From the NCBI GenBank assembly GCA_963810485.1, contig CAWENQ010000008.1, positions 248,001 to 312,000 of the forward strand: a DNA stretch of 64,000 bases, read 5' to 3'. Position numbers and translations under genes: made by a program. The DNA is from DATKFM01 sp963810485. GTDB lineage: Bacteria > Pseudomonadota > Alphaproteobacteria > Dongiales > Dongiaceae. Numbering within the stretch: the stretch's first letter is position 1; each line of letters starts with the position of its first letter. The notes under the pieces were generated by a model. The model did no database searches. It was not told the origin of the DNA and was given only the letters and a program-made list of their open reading frames with translations. Shown piece by piece: positions 43,861 to 52,373 of this stretch.

Positions 43861-44997
43861 ATGAACCCGAAACTGCAGCCGGAATCGGTCGCGGCGCACT
43901 CTGCCGGCAGCATGGTGCGGGTGGAGGGCGTGTCCTGCGTCTTCGATCAGGTGCGCGCCGTCGATGCCGCCTCGTTCGAACTCGCTCGCGGCAAGTTCCT
44001 CACCATTCTCGGCCCCAGCGGCTCCGGCAAGACGACGCTGCTGCGCATGATCGCCGGCTTTGTCCGTCCGGCGGCGGGCGAGATCTTCATCGCCGGCCAG
44101 CCGGTGTCCGCTGTTCCGCCCCACAAGCGCAGCATCGGCATGGTGTTCCAGCGGCTGGCACTGTTTCCCCACATGACCGCGGCCGACAATGTCGCCTATC
44201 CCCTGAAGATGCGCCGCTTCGATCCCCAGACAATTCCGGACCGGGTGGAAAAGTACCTGACGCTCGTGCGGCTGCCGGGCTACGGCAAGCGCCGCATCCA
44301 TGAACTCTCCGGCGGCCAGCAGCAGCGCGTCGCCATCGCCCGCGCCCTGGTGTTCGAACCCGACCTGCTGCTGCTGGACGAGCCGCTGGCGGCGCTGGAC
44401 CGCAAGCTGCGCGAGGACATGCAGCTCGAGTTCCGCCGCATCCAACAGGAGCTGGGCGTCACCACCATCAACGTCACCCACGATCAGCGCGAGGCGCTGG
44501 TGATGTCCGACGAGATCATCGTCATGGAGTCCGGCAAGATCGAACAGAACGCGCGGCCGGTGGACACCTACCGCCATCCGGCCAGCCGCTTCGTCGCCGG
44601 CTTCATCGGCGTGACCAATTTTCTGGCAGCGGTGGTGAAAGAAGCGGCAGCCGACGGCACGGTGCGTCTCGCCGTCGGCACGACCGAACTGCAGGCGCGC
44701 GCGCCCGCGGCGCTGCTCTCGCCGGGCCAATCCGTGGATGCCGCGTTGCGGGCGGAGCAGATCCGCCTGTCGGCGGAAAAGTCAGGTTTGGCGGGGCTAT
44801 CCCACAGCTTCGAAGCCACTGTCGAAGAGCTGATTTTCGAAGGCGACCGCATCGTTTATGGCGTGCGTTGCCCGGCCCTCGGCGATACGCTGTTGCGGCT
44901 GTTCGATCACGATCCGCTGCATCACCGCTCGCATGCCGCGGGGGACGCCGTCTTCATCGGCTGGAACGCGAGCGATCTCATGATCTTTCCGCGCTAG
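43861..44997 (+). CDS. Spermidine/putrescine-type ABC transporter ATP-binding protein (PotA-like)
   Basis: 378 residues: Walker A GPSGSGKTTLLRM, VFQRLALFPHMTAADNV, LSGGQQQRVAIARAL, LLLDEPLAALD, VTHDQREAL. The C-terminal TOBE domain (ALLSPGQSVDAALRAEQIRL, VEELIFEGDRIVYGV) is typical of PotA/AfuC-type importers. It is first in an operon with a binding protein and two permeases. Cargo in this family covers polyamines, opines, phosphonates and polyols. Confidence 0.9.
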   Translation: MNPKLQPESVAAHSAGSMVRVEGVSCVFDQVRAVDAASFELARGKFLTILGPSGSGKTTLLRMIAGFVRPAAGEIFIAGQPVSAVPPHKRSIGMVFQRLALFPHMTAADNVAYPLKMRRFDPQTIPDRVEKYLTLVRLPGYGKRRIHELSGGQQQRVAIARALVFEPDLLLLDEPLAALDRKLREDMQLEFRRIQQELGVTTINVTHDQREALVMSDEIIVMESGKIEQNARPVDTYRHPASRFVAGFIGVTNFLAAVVKEAAADGTVRLAVGTTELQARAPAALLSPGQSVDAALRAEQIRLSAEKSGLAGLSHSFEATVEELIFEGDRIVYGVRCPALGDTLLRLFDHDPLHHRSHAAGDAVFIGWNASDLMIFPR

Positions 44998-45032
44998 ACG
45001 CGGCGAAGAAACAATAAGGGAGAGGAAGCACC

Positions 45033-46145
45033 ATGAGCGATATCCGCAAGACGAATTTGATCATGCCGGTCACGCGCCGGCGCGTGCTGCAGGGCGCGGC
45101 GGCTGCCGGCGCCGTTGGGTTGACGGGTCTGCGTCCGGCTTTCGCACAAGAGCCGGAGAAGCCGAAGGAGATGATTGTCCGCGTCTGGGGCGGCGTGTGG
45201 GAAGAGGCGATCACCGAGGGCGTGTCCAAACCGTTCTCGGAGATGACGGGCATCGCCATCCGCAACGACCTGACCGAGGACAACGAGCTGCAGCCGAAGC
45301 TGTGGGCCGCCGTCGATGGCGGCCAGACGCCGCCGGTCCATATCAACTGGGACACTTCGACCAATGCGGCGAAGTCGGCGCTGCACGGCGCGGCCGTCGA
45401 TCTCGGCGATCTCAAGGGCCTGGACGTGCTGCTGCCGGCGGCGAAACCGGCGGGCTTCGATGGCTGGCCGATGGTCAATGCCTACACCTACGCTTACGTG
45501 CTCGCCTACAGCGACGCGGCCTTCCCCGATGGCGCGCCCAACTCCTGGCAGATTCTGTTGGATCCCAAATACAAGGGCCGCATCGCCCTCTATGACGACG
45601 GCATCGGCTTCCACCCGGTGGCGCAGGTGGCCGGCGGCGGCAAGGTGGAGGACATCCCCGGCAACATGCAGCCGGCCTGGGACTTCATCGCCAAGCTGAA
45701 GGAGCAGGCGCCGTTGCTGGGCGAAGATCCCGATTTCACCAACTGGTTCCAGCAGGGGCAGATCGATCTCGCCTGCACCATCCTGTCCAATGCCCGCGAA
45801 GCCAAGATGAACGGCGTCAAGGTGTCCTGGACCGTGCCGAAGGAGGGCTGCAAGCTCGACACCGACGCGCTCTGGGTGCCGAAGAATCCGGCGGAGAACG
45901 AGGTCTATTGGGCGAAGAAATATGTCGAGTACGCCATTACCCCTGAAGCGCAGCAGAAATGGACCGCGAAGCTCGGCCTGCCGCCGGTCTACCCCGGCCT
46001 GACGCCGCCGGCCGATCTCGTGGGCGACATCGCCTATCCGACGAAGCCGGAGGACTTCGACCGCTTCATCCGCGTGCCGACCAATGTGCTGGTCGAGCAT
46101 GAGAAGGAGTGGTTCGAGAAGTTCAACGAGATCATGCAGGGGTAA
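45033..46145 (+). CDS. Extracellular solute-binding protein (PotD/AfuA-like)
   Basis: 370 residues with a Tat-like signal (TRRRVLQGAAAAGAVGLTGLRPAFAQ). The mature part VRVWGGVWEEAITEGVSKPFSEMTGI and the later GRIALYDDGIGFHPVAQ, WFQQGQIDLACTILSNAREAK and PVYPGLTPP resemble periplasmic binding proteins of the PotD/PhnS type. It is located between the ATPase and the permease genes and should give the transporter its specificity, which cannot be read from sequence. Confidence 0.88.
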   Translation: MSDIRKTNLIMPVTRRRVLQGAAAAGAVGLTGLRPAFAQEPEKPKEMIVRVWGGVWEEAITEGVSKPFSEMTGIAIRNDLTEDNELQPKLWAAVDGGQTPPVHINWDTSTNAAKSALHGAAVDLGDLKGLDVLLPAAKPAGFDGWPMVNAYTYAYVLAYSDAAFPDGAPNSWQILLDPKYKGRIALYDDGIGFHPVAQVAGGGKVEDIPGNMQPAWDFIAKLKEQAPLLGEDPDFTNWFQQGQIDLACTILSNAREAKMNGVKVSWTVPKEGCKLDTDALWVPKNPAENEVYWAKKYVEYAITPEAQQKWTAKLGLPPVYPGLTPPADLVGDIAYPTKPEDFDRFIRVPTNVLVEHEKEWFEKFNEIMQG

Positions 46146-46203
46146 GTGCGCGGACCTGCAGGCCTTCACCCGCGTGGCATTCGCTGGACGCGAATGCCAC
46201 GCA

Positions 46204-46285
46204 CCCTCTCCCACTGCGTGGGCGAGGGGTCTGTAATTCCTCGACGCACCGAATTAGACCCCTCGCCCCCGATAGGGGGAGAGGG
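46204..46285. repeat. 82-bp imperfect inverted repeat in the ABC operon
   Basis: The left arm begins CCCTCTCCCACTGCGTGGGC and the right arm ends GATAGGGGGAGAGGG, with CGAGGGGTCT pairing against AGACCCCTCG inside. Another small stem, CATCCGC/GCGGATG, lies at about 46292-46310, and GTGGCATTCGC pairs with GCGAATGCCAC at about 46174-46200. The whole 46146-46354 spacer is therefore highly structured. It separates the binding-protein gene from the permeases and looks like a dispersed palindromic element that may also protect the upstream message. Confidence 0.7.
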
Positions 46286-46354
46286 AAGCAGCATCCGCGT
46301 TCAGCGGATGTTGCGGGGTGAGGGGCAGCGCAACATGCGCAAGATTGATCCCCA

Positions 46355-47297
46355 ATGAGAGCCGCCAGAGTTCCACTGTCCTGGCGTCTACTGGACACGG
46401 CGGAAGAATTCGCCGCGCGCCTCTGGCCCGCCGCCATGCGCCGCTACACCGGCTGGCTGCTGCTGTCGCCGGCCTTCCTGCTGGTGCTCGTGCTGGTTGC
46501 CGGGCTGGTGCTGATCGCCGGCTACAGCCTGCATGAACTGGATACCAGCACGTACCGCCTGAAGCCCGACTACACGCTGGCGAACTACGCCGACATCGCC
46601 GCCAAGACCGTCTACTGGAAGATCGCCGGCCGCAGCCTGCTGGCGGCTATCATCGTCACGGCCGTCACCGTCGCCCTCGCGTTCCCCTATGCCTATGTCA
46701 TGGTGCGCACGCGATCCTCGGCGCTGCGCAAGCTGCTGCTGATCAGCCTGTTCCTGCCGTTCTTTATCGGCCAGGTGGTGCGCGCCTATGGCTGGCTGAT
46801 CCTGCTGGGCAATCAGGGCCTGCTGAACGCCGCCTTCGGCTGGTTCGGCCTCGGCCCCTTCAACATGATCGCCAACTACGAAGCCGTCATCGTCGGGCTG
46901 GTGCAGTTCATGCTGCCCTTCGCCGCGCTGCTGCTGGCGCCGGCGGTCGTCGCCATCCATGAAGAGGTCGAACTGGCCTCGGAAAGCCTGGGCGCCAACT
47001 GGCTGCGCACGATGTGGCATGTGACCCTGCCGATGGCGAAGCCCGGCCTGATCGCCGCGTCGGTCGTGGTGTTCACACTGACGCTGACCGATTTCGCCAT
47101 GCCGGAGATCCTCGGCGGCGGCACCACCGATTTCATCGCCAATGCCATCTATGACGCCTTCTTCCAGATCTCCGACAAGGGCTTCGGTTCGGCGCTGTCG
47201 ATCCTTGCTCGTGACGCTCGGCAGCATCCTGGTGGCGCTGATCTTCGCGCTGTCAGGCGCCGGCACGCTCAGCTTCGTTGCGGAGAAGCGCAAATGA
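46355..47297 (+). pseudogene. ABC transporter permease, PotB-like, frameshift near the 3' end
   Basis: Reads MRAARVPLSWRLLDTAEEF... through six membrane segments, with the EAA loop ESLGANWLRTMWHVTLPMAKPG. Near 47200 the frame breaks; in the next frame the C-terminus continues LLVTLGSILVALIFALSGAGTLSFVAEKRK and stops at 47297, overlapping the next permease start (ATGA). Without correction the two permeases would read as one 578-residue protein, but the in-frame junction (ARDARQHPGGADLRAVRRRH) is out-of-frame noise, so a real fusion is not supported. Confidence 0.8.
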
Positions 47298-48091
47298 GCA
47301 GCCGGAGCAAGAGCACGATCCTCGGCGGCATCGTGCTGTTCAATATCGTTTGCCTGGCGTTGCCGACGGTCATCGTGCTGCTGACCTCCTTCACCGCCGG
47401 CAACATCATCCGCTTCCCGCCGGAGGGGCTGTCGCTGCGCTGGTATCAGACGCTGCTGGCGAAGACAGAGTATCAGGAAGCGTTCCTGCGCACGCTCTAT
47501 GTCGCGCTGATCTGCACAGCGGTCAGCATTCCCGCCGGCACGCTGGCGGCCATCGCCATGGCCCGCTACCCCCTGCGCTTGCTGGGGGGCCTGCAGGTCT
47601 ATTTCCTGCTGCCCTTCACGATTCCGCTGATCGTCGCCGGCCTCGGCATGATGGAGATGCTGATTTCCGCGCGCCTTTTCGGTCAGCTCTGGCCGGTCGG
47701 CATCGCCGCCTGCATCATCAACCTGCCTTTCATGATCTGGGCGGTGGCGGCGTCCGTGAACGGCCTCGATCCCGACCTGGAGAACGCAGCCGCCAATCTG
47801 GGCGCGCCCCCGCTGCAGACGTTTCTGACGGTCACCTTGCCTGCAGTGATGCCCGGCGTGATCACCGGGGCGCTGCTGATGTTCGTGCTCGCCTTCAACG
47901 AGTTCATCGTCAGCCTGCTGCTGACCAACGCCCGCATCGTCACTTTGCCGGTGCTGATCTACAATTCCATCCGCAGCGTCATCACGCCCGACCTGGCGGC
48001 GGTGTCCGTGGTCTACATCCTGGTCGCCGCCGCGGCCATCTGGCTGCTCGACAAGCTGGTGGGTTTGGATATCTTCCTGCGGTCTAAGTAA
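47294..48091 (+). CDS. ABC transporter permease, PotC-like
   Basis: 265 residues starting MSSRSKSTILGGIVLFNIVC, with about six membrane segments and the EAA-type loop LENAAANLGAPPLQTFLTVTLPAVMPG. It ends LDKLVGLDIFLRSK. With the PotB-like permease it forms the channel of the importer. The HisD-family dehydrogenase gene begins 22 bases after the stop, so the catabolic enzyme is probably in the same operon. Confidence 0.92.
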   Translation: MSSRSKSTILGGIVLFNIVCLALPTVIVLLTSFTAGNIIRFPPEGLSLRWYQTLLAKTEYQEAFLRTLYVALICTAVSIPAGTLAAIAMARYPLRLLGGLQVYFLLPFTIPLIVAGLGMMEMLISARLFGQLWPVGIAACIINLPFMIWAVAASVNGLDPDLENAAANLGAPPLQTFLTVTLPAVMPGVITGALLMFVLAFNEFIVSLLLTNARIVTLPVLIYNSIRSVITPDLAAVSVVYILVAAAAIWLLDKLVGLDIFLRSK

Positions 48092-48113
48092 GCCCGAGCC
48101 GGAAAGTCCGATA

Positions 48114-49439
48114 ATGTCCCGCGACGTCAGCCTGCATGACCTGTCCAAACTGTCCGCCGCAGATCGCGGACGGCTGCTGGTGCGTTCGGAGGCCGATCTC
48201 GGGCCGATCATCGAGCGGGTGAAGCCGATCATCGCCGCGGTGAAGGCGGAGGGTGACGAGGCTTTAGCGAGGTTTGCCCGCGAGTTCGACAAGTCGCCTG
48301 TTGACGTCAAGAAGCTCAAGGCTACCGAGGCGGATTTCGACGCCTCCTTCAAGGCCGTCGAGCCGAAGGTGATCGAGGCCATCGAGTTCGCCGTCGACGG
48401 CATCCGCCGCTTCCACGAGGCGCAGAAGCCCGAGGAGATGTGGCTGAAGGAGATCCGTCCCGGCGCCTATGCCGGCGACCGATTCATCCCGATTCAGTCG
48501 GTGGCCTGCTACGTGCCGCGGGGCAAGGGCTCGTTCCCCAGCGTGGTCATGATGACGACGATTCCGGCTGTCGTCGCCGGCGTGCCGCGGGCGATCATCG
48601 TTACGCCGCCCGGGCCGGACGGGAACATCGACGCGGCGACTCTGGTGGCGGCGCGGCTGGCCGGCATCAAAGAGGTCTATAAGTGCGGTGGCGCGCAGGC
48701 GGTGGCCGCCGTCGCCTATGGCACCGAGACCGTGCCGAAGATGGTCAAGATCGTCGGCCCCGGCAGCCCCTATGTGGTGGCGGCGAAGCGCCTGCTCAGC
48801 GACGTCATCGATCCCGGCATTCCCGCCGGCCCATCGGAGTCGATCATCCTCTGCGACGAGACGGCGAACGGCACGCTGGCGGCGCTGGACCTGATCGTCG
48901 AGTCCGAGCATGGGCCTGACAGCTCCGCCTTCCTGGTGACCAACAGTCGCGCCGTGGCCGAGGCCGCGCGCAAGGCGATCCCGGAGCATTGGAAGCAGAT
49001 GGGCGAGCAGCGGGTGTCGTTCTCCTCGACCGTGCTCTGCGGCCCGCGCGGCGGCGTCGTGCTGACGCCGGACTTCGATTCGGCGATCCAATTCGTCAAT
49101 GACTACGCGCCCGAGCATCTGGAGATCATGGGCAAGGACCCCTTCGACTATCTCGGCCGCATCACCAATGCCGGCGAGATCCTATTGGGCGAGCATACGC
49201 CGGTGCCCCTGGGCAACTTCGTGCTGGGCCCCAACGCCGTGCTGCCCACATCAGGCCAAGCCCGCACCTGTTCGCCGCTCTCGGTATTCGACTTCATGAA
49301 GCGGACCTCGGTCGGTTATGTCACGGCCGCCGGCTATCCGCTGCTGGCGAAGCATGCGCGGGTGCTCGCGACCTATGAAGGCTTCGACGGCCACGCCAAT
49401 GCCGTGTCGGAAATGCGCGACAAGGCGCTGAAGCGGTAG
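48114..49439 (+). CDS. Histidinol dehydrogenase family protein (HisD paralogue, substrate uncertain)
   Basis: 441 residues, the length of HisD. Family motifs: VACYVPRGKGSFPSVVMMTTIPAVVAGV, KCGGAQAVAAVAYGT, KIVGPGSPYVVAAKRLL, IPAGPSESIILCDE, NDYAPEHLEI (metal Asp) and EGFDGHANAV (C-terminal His). The metal-site QxxH of true HisD reads ESEH (Glu instead of Gln) in VESEHGPDSSA. No other histidine gene is near, and it lies in an import operon. HisD-family enzymes outside histidine operons include sulfopropanediol dehydrogenase (HpsN). Oxidation of an alcohol such as DHPS or another polyol is therefore a reasonable hypothesis, not a conclusion. Confidence 0.85.
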   Translation: MSRDVSLHDLSKLSAADRGRLLVRSEADLGPIIERVKPIIAAVKAEGDEALARFAREFDKSPVDVKKLKATEADFDASFKAVEPKVIEAIEFAVDGIRRFHEAQKPEEMWLKEIRPGAYAGDRFIPIQSVACYVPRGKGSFPSVVMMTTIPAVVAGVPRAIIVTPPGPDGNIDAATLVAARLAGIKEVYKCGGAQAVAAVAYGTETVPKMVKIVGPGSPYVVAAKRLLSDVIDPGIPAGPSESIILCDETANGTLAALDLIVESEHGPDSSAFLVTNSRAVAEAARKAIPEHWKQMGEQRVSFSSTVLCGPRGGVVLTPDFDSAIQFVNDYAPEHLEIMGKDPFDYLGRITNAGEILLGEHTPVPLGNFVLGPNAVLPTSGQARTCSPLSVFDFMKRTSVGYVTAAGYPLLAKHARVLATYEGFDGHANAVSEMRDKALKR

Positions 49440-49452
49440 CGGAGCCCGGCCG

Positions 49453-50460
49453 GTGCGCGCGGTGCGGTTCCATGGCGTCGGCGATCTCAGGGTCGAGGAG
49501 GTGCCGCCGGCAGCGGCGCCGGGCGCCGGTGAAGTGCGGCTGCGGGTGCGCGCGGCCGGCATCTGCGGCTCCGATCTGCATAACTTCAGGACCGGTCAAT
49601 GGGTTTCGCGGCTGCCGGTGACGCCGGGCCATGAATTCGCCGCCGAAGTGCTGGATGTGGGCGCCGGGGTCGTGGGCCTGAAGGCGGGCGACCTGGTGGT
49701 GGCGGATTCGCGCGCGCCTTGCGGCCGTTGCGACAATTGCCGCGCCGGCCGGCAAAATCTCTGCAGTTCCCTGGGCTATGTCGGCGAGGTCTGCGACGGT
49801 GGCTTCGCCGAGCAGGTGACGCTGCGCGCTGCCAGTGTGTTACCTGTGGCTCGGGGTTTGGCGCCGGAAGTCGCGGCGCTGTCGGAACCGCTGGGCGTGG
49901 CGCTGCATGTGATCCGCCGCCTCGATCCCATCAAGGGCGAGCCGGTCCTGGTGGCGGGCGCAGGGCCGGTGGGCGGTCTGGTGACGCTACTGCTCGACCA
50001 TCTTGGTTTCGGTCCGCTGCTGTTTGCCGAACGGCAGCAGACGCGGCGCGATCTCATTTCAGGAACTTGCAATGCACGTGCAGTCGAGCTGGAACCGGCG
50101 GCGGTGAAAGATGCGCTCGGCGGCCAGCCCTTGCGATTTGCCGTAGAGGCCACGGGGCACGGCGCAGTGCTCGACCGCCTGATCGGTCTCGCCGGCGGCG
50201 GCGCCCGCATCGCCATGGTCGGCATTTTCCACGGCCGCACGGAGATCGATCCCAACGCCATCGTCGAGCGGGAGATCGAGCTGCGCGGCTGTAGCGTCTT
50301 TGCCGACGAGCAGCGGGAAGCCGTCTCCCTGTTGCCGGCGCTCGCGCCGAAGCTGCAGACCCTGGTCAGCACGCCGATCGGTCTCGACGCCGTGCCGCAG
50401 GCCTACCGCGATCTCCTGGAAGGCCGTGCGCCGGCGCTGAAGACAATCATCAAGCCTTAG
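49453..50460 (+). CDS. Zinc-dependent medium-chain alcohol dehydrogenase
   Basis: 335 residues from GTG 49453, 13 bases after the HisD-like gene. Catalytic zinc ligands Cys38 (GICGSDLHNF) and His60-Glu61 (TPGHEF) are present. The structural zinc lobe Cys90, Cys93, Cys96 and Cys104 (APCGRCDNCRAGRQNLC) is complete, and the cofactor site is VAGAGPVGGLVTLLL. It resembles threonine/sorbitol dehydrogenases. Together with the HisD-like enzyme it could oxidise two positions of the same imported compound. Confidence 0.9.
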   Translation: MRAVRFHGVGDLRVEEVPPAAAPGAGEVRLRVRAAGICGSDLHNFRTGQWVSRLPVTPGHEFAAEVLDVGAGVVGLKAGDLVVADSRAPCGRCDNCRAGRQNLCSSLGYVGEVCDGGFAEQVTLRAASVLPVARGLAPEVAALSEPLGVALHVIRRLDPIKGEPVLVAGAGPVGGLVTLLLDHLGFGPLLFAERQQTRRDLISGTCNARAVELEPAAVKDALGGQPLRFAVEATGHGAVLDRLIGLAGGGARIAMVGIFHGRTEIDPNAIVEREIELRGCSVFADEQREAVSLLPALAPKLQTLVSTPIGLDAVPQAYRDLLEGRAPALKTIIKP

Positions 50461-50498
50461 TCTTGATCGCACGCCCGATTTGGGGCGACAAATGACGC

Positions 50499-51029
50499 AT
50501 GACCTGTTCCGTGCGCCCGGCAAGGTTGAGCGATGCCGACGCCCTCGGCGTGCTCCACGTGCAGGCATGGCAGGAGACATATGCCGGCATCATGCCGGCC
50601 GATCTGCTGCAAGCCTTATCGCCGGTACAGAGGGCGGAAATGTGGCGCCGCTGGCTGACACGCGCCGCCGCCGGCGTCTACGTCTGTGAAGAGGCGCAGA
50701 CTGTGGTGGGCTTTGGCCTCTGTGGGGCGCAAAGATCGCGGACGCTGCCCAACCATCGGGGCGAGGTCTACGCCATCAACATCCTCCGGCGAGCTCAGGG
50801 ACGCGGATTCGGCCGGGCGATGATGCAGGCGATGGCGCAATCGCTCGACGAGCGCGGCCGCGCCCCCATGACGCTCCTGGTTCTGTTCGAGAATATCCCG
50901 GCGCGGCAGTTCTATCTGCGGCTGGGCGGCCGCGTGATCGGCGAGGTGATGACGAACTTCGGCGGCGTGGCCCTGCGAGAGGAGGTGTATTGCTGGGACG
51001 ATCTGCCGCTGCTGGCTGGACGGCGATAG
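50499..51029 (+). CDS. GNAT family N-acetyltransferase
   Basis: 176 residues. SVRPARLSDADALGVLHVQAWQETYAGIMP is the usual N-terminus of this group, EVYAINILRRAQGRGFGRAMMQAM holds the acetyl-CoA-binding RxxGxG/A loop, and LVLFENIPARQFYLRLGGRVIGE is the C-terminal motif. The acceptor is unknown. It ends 2 bases from the convergent HIT-protein gene. Confidence 0.87.
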   Translation: MTCSVRPARLSDADALGVLHVQAWQETYAGIMPADLLQALSPVQRAEMWRRWLTRAAAGVYVCEEAQTVVGFGLCGAQRSRTLPNHRGEVYAINILRRAQGRGFGRAMMQAMAQSLDERGRAPMTLLVLFENIPARQFYLRLGGRVIGEVMTNFGGVALREEVYCWDDLPLLAGRR

Positions 51030-51031
51030 GC

Positions 51032-51523
51032 TCAGATCGCTTTTCCGTTCAGGTGCTGACGAATTGTCTCTGCAACGGCCAGAAGCTGTTCGCGCGGCAG
51101 GGCGGGAAACTCCTTGCTGTAGAAATTCGTGAAGCCGCTCGGCAATTTCTCTTCGACGATCTCACCGCGGATCATTTGATCGTTGAGCGCGTCATCCTTT
51201 CGATGCGGCGCCAGATGCACATGCAGATGCGGGATGCCGCCGCCGAAGATGTAGACATAGACGACGTCGGCGCCGGTCGCCTCGCGCAGCGCCCGCGTGC
51301 AACGCGCCAGCGCGGCACCGAAGGTCGCAGCCTCGGCGCCATCCAGGTCCGTGACATAAGGAACGTGACGCTTCGGCTCAAGATAGGCGAAGCCCGGCAC
51401 TTCTGCCGCAAGGCTGACGGTCAGGCGCCACAGCGCATCCTCCCAAACCGCGATGCGGTCCATCTCCGGATCGAAGGCCGCCCCACGGCATATGGCGCAG
51501 TCCTTGCTGGATTCCGCGCTCAT
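51032..51523 (-). CDS. HIT family protein
   Basis: 163 residues from the ATG at 51523, which overlaps the stop of the upstream SDR gene (ATGA). The histidine triad is HLHVHLAPH (GGGIPHLHVHLAPHR), and CAICRG near the N-terminus may hold a metal with a distal residue. FAYLEPKRHVPYVTDLDG is the usual HIT beta-strand region. Members hydrolyse or transfer nucleoside phosphates. A longer open frame upstream belongs to the SDR region in another frame and is not part of this protein. Confidence 0.88.
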   Translation of the reverse strand: MSAESSKDCAICRGAAFDPEMDRIAVWEDALWRLTVSLAAEVPGFAYLEPKRHVPYVTDLDGAEAATFGAALARCTRALREATGADVVYVYIFGGGIPHLHVHLAPHRKDDALNDQMIRGEIVEEKLPSGFTNFYSKEFPALPREQLLAVAETIRQHLNGKAI

Positions 51524-52290
51524 ATCGACGCCATGTAGCCGCCGTCGATATAGAGGCATTGGCCGGTGATGTAGGCGGCGGCGTCGGAGCAAAGGAAAAC
51601 CGCCGCACCCACGAGATCGTCGGTATGGCCGAAGCGGCGCATGGGGATCTTGCTCAGCATCGCCTCCTGCCATTTTGCGTCCTGATAGAACGCATCGGTC
51701 AGCGCCGTGCGGAAATAGCCGGGACCGATGCCGTTGACGCGGATGCCGCGCGGCGCCCATTCGGCCGCGAGCGCGCGGGTCATGCCCAGCAGGCCGCTCT
51801 TGGAAGAACCATAGGGCACGGCGGTGGGCACGCCGACCTCCGAGGTCAGCGAGCAGATATTGAGAATGGCGCCGCCGCCGGCTTCCGCCATGCCGCGCGC
51901 CGCCGCCTGGGCGCAGAAAAAGGCGCCCTTCAGATTGGTGTCGACGATCTTGTCCCACAGCGTCTCGTCGACTTCGAGGGAGTCCCGCACATCCTCGACG
52001 CCGGCATTGTTGATCAGGATATCCAGGCCGCCGAGATGCTTGCGTGCCGCCTCGACGGCCGCCCTGGCTTCTGCGGCATTACGGACGTCCATCGCCAGGG
52101 ACAGGGCGTTGTGATGTTCGGCATTGATGGAGTCCTCGATCTTGCGCAGGGTATCGAGGTCGCGCGCCGCCAGCGCGACATTGGCCCCCGCCCGCGCCAG
52201 CCCCATCGCCAGTGCCGCGCCGATGCCGCGGCTGGCGCCCGTGATCAGCGCCCGCCGTCCCTCGAGCGAGAAGGAAGGATTCTCAGCCAT
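51520..52290 (-). CDS. SDR-family oxidoreductase (gluconate 5-dehydrogenase-like)
   Basis: 256 residues with a complete classical SDR set: TGASRGIGAALA, NNAGVEDV, Ser in LNICSLTSE and the catalytic YxxxK in VPYGSSKSGLLGMTRALA. The C-terminal FLCSDAAAYITGQCLYIDGGYMAS is standard. It resembles gluconate 5-dehydrogenase and 3-oxoacyl-ACP reductase. Translationally coupled to the HIT gene. The possible substrate is a sugar acid or polyol, consistent with the neighbouring dehydrogenases, but it lies on the opposite strand from them. Confidence 0.9.
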   Translation of the reverse strand: MAENPSFSLEGRRALITGASRGIGAALAMGLARAGANVALAARDLDTLRKIEDSINAEHHNALSLAMDVRNAAEARAAVEAARKHLGGLDILINNAGVEDVRDSLEVDETLWDKIVDTNLKGAFFCAQAAARGMAEAGGGAILNICSLTSEVGVPTAVPYGSSKSGLLGMTRALAAEWAPRGIRVNGIGPGYFRTALTDAFYQDAKWQEAMLSKIPMRRFGHTDDLVGAAVFLCSDAAAYITGQCLYIDGGYMASI

Positions 52291-52373
52291 CGCCGCACTC
52301 CCCGTTTGCCGTTTTCCCGGCGGTCCGGCGATTGTATAGAACGGCCTTCCGCCGGCTGCAAAATCCCTGCGAC

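Noticed and set aside
42802..44730. A 642-codon minus-strand open frame over the SDR and ATPase genes
   Set aside because: Mirror of well-supported plus-strand genes with complete motifs; composition typical of a shadow frame.
46388..48403. A 671-codon open frame on the minus strand across the permease and hisD-like genes
   Set aside because: It is antisense to two clear permeases, is rich in H, Q, R and D as expected for the complement of high-GC coding DNA, and has no recognisable domain.
48114..49439. The HisD-family gene as the histidine-pathway hisD
   Set aside because: No his genes are adjacent, it sits in an import operon, and the metal-site Gln is changed to Glu; the family assignment is kept but not the pathway.
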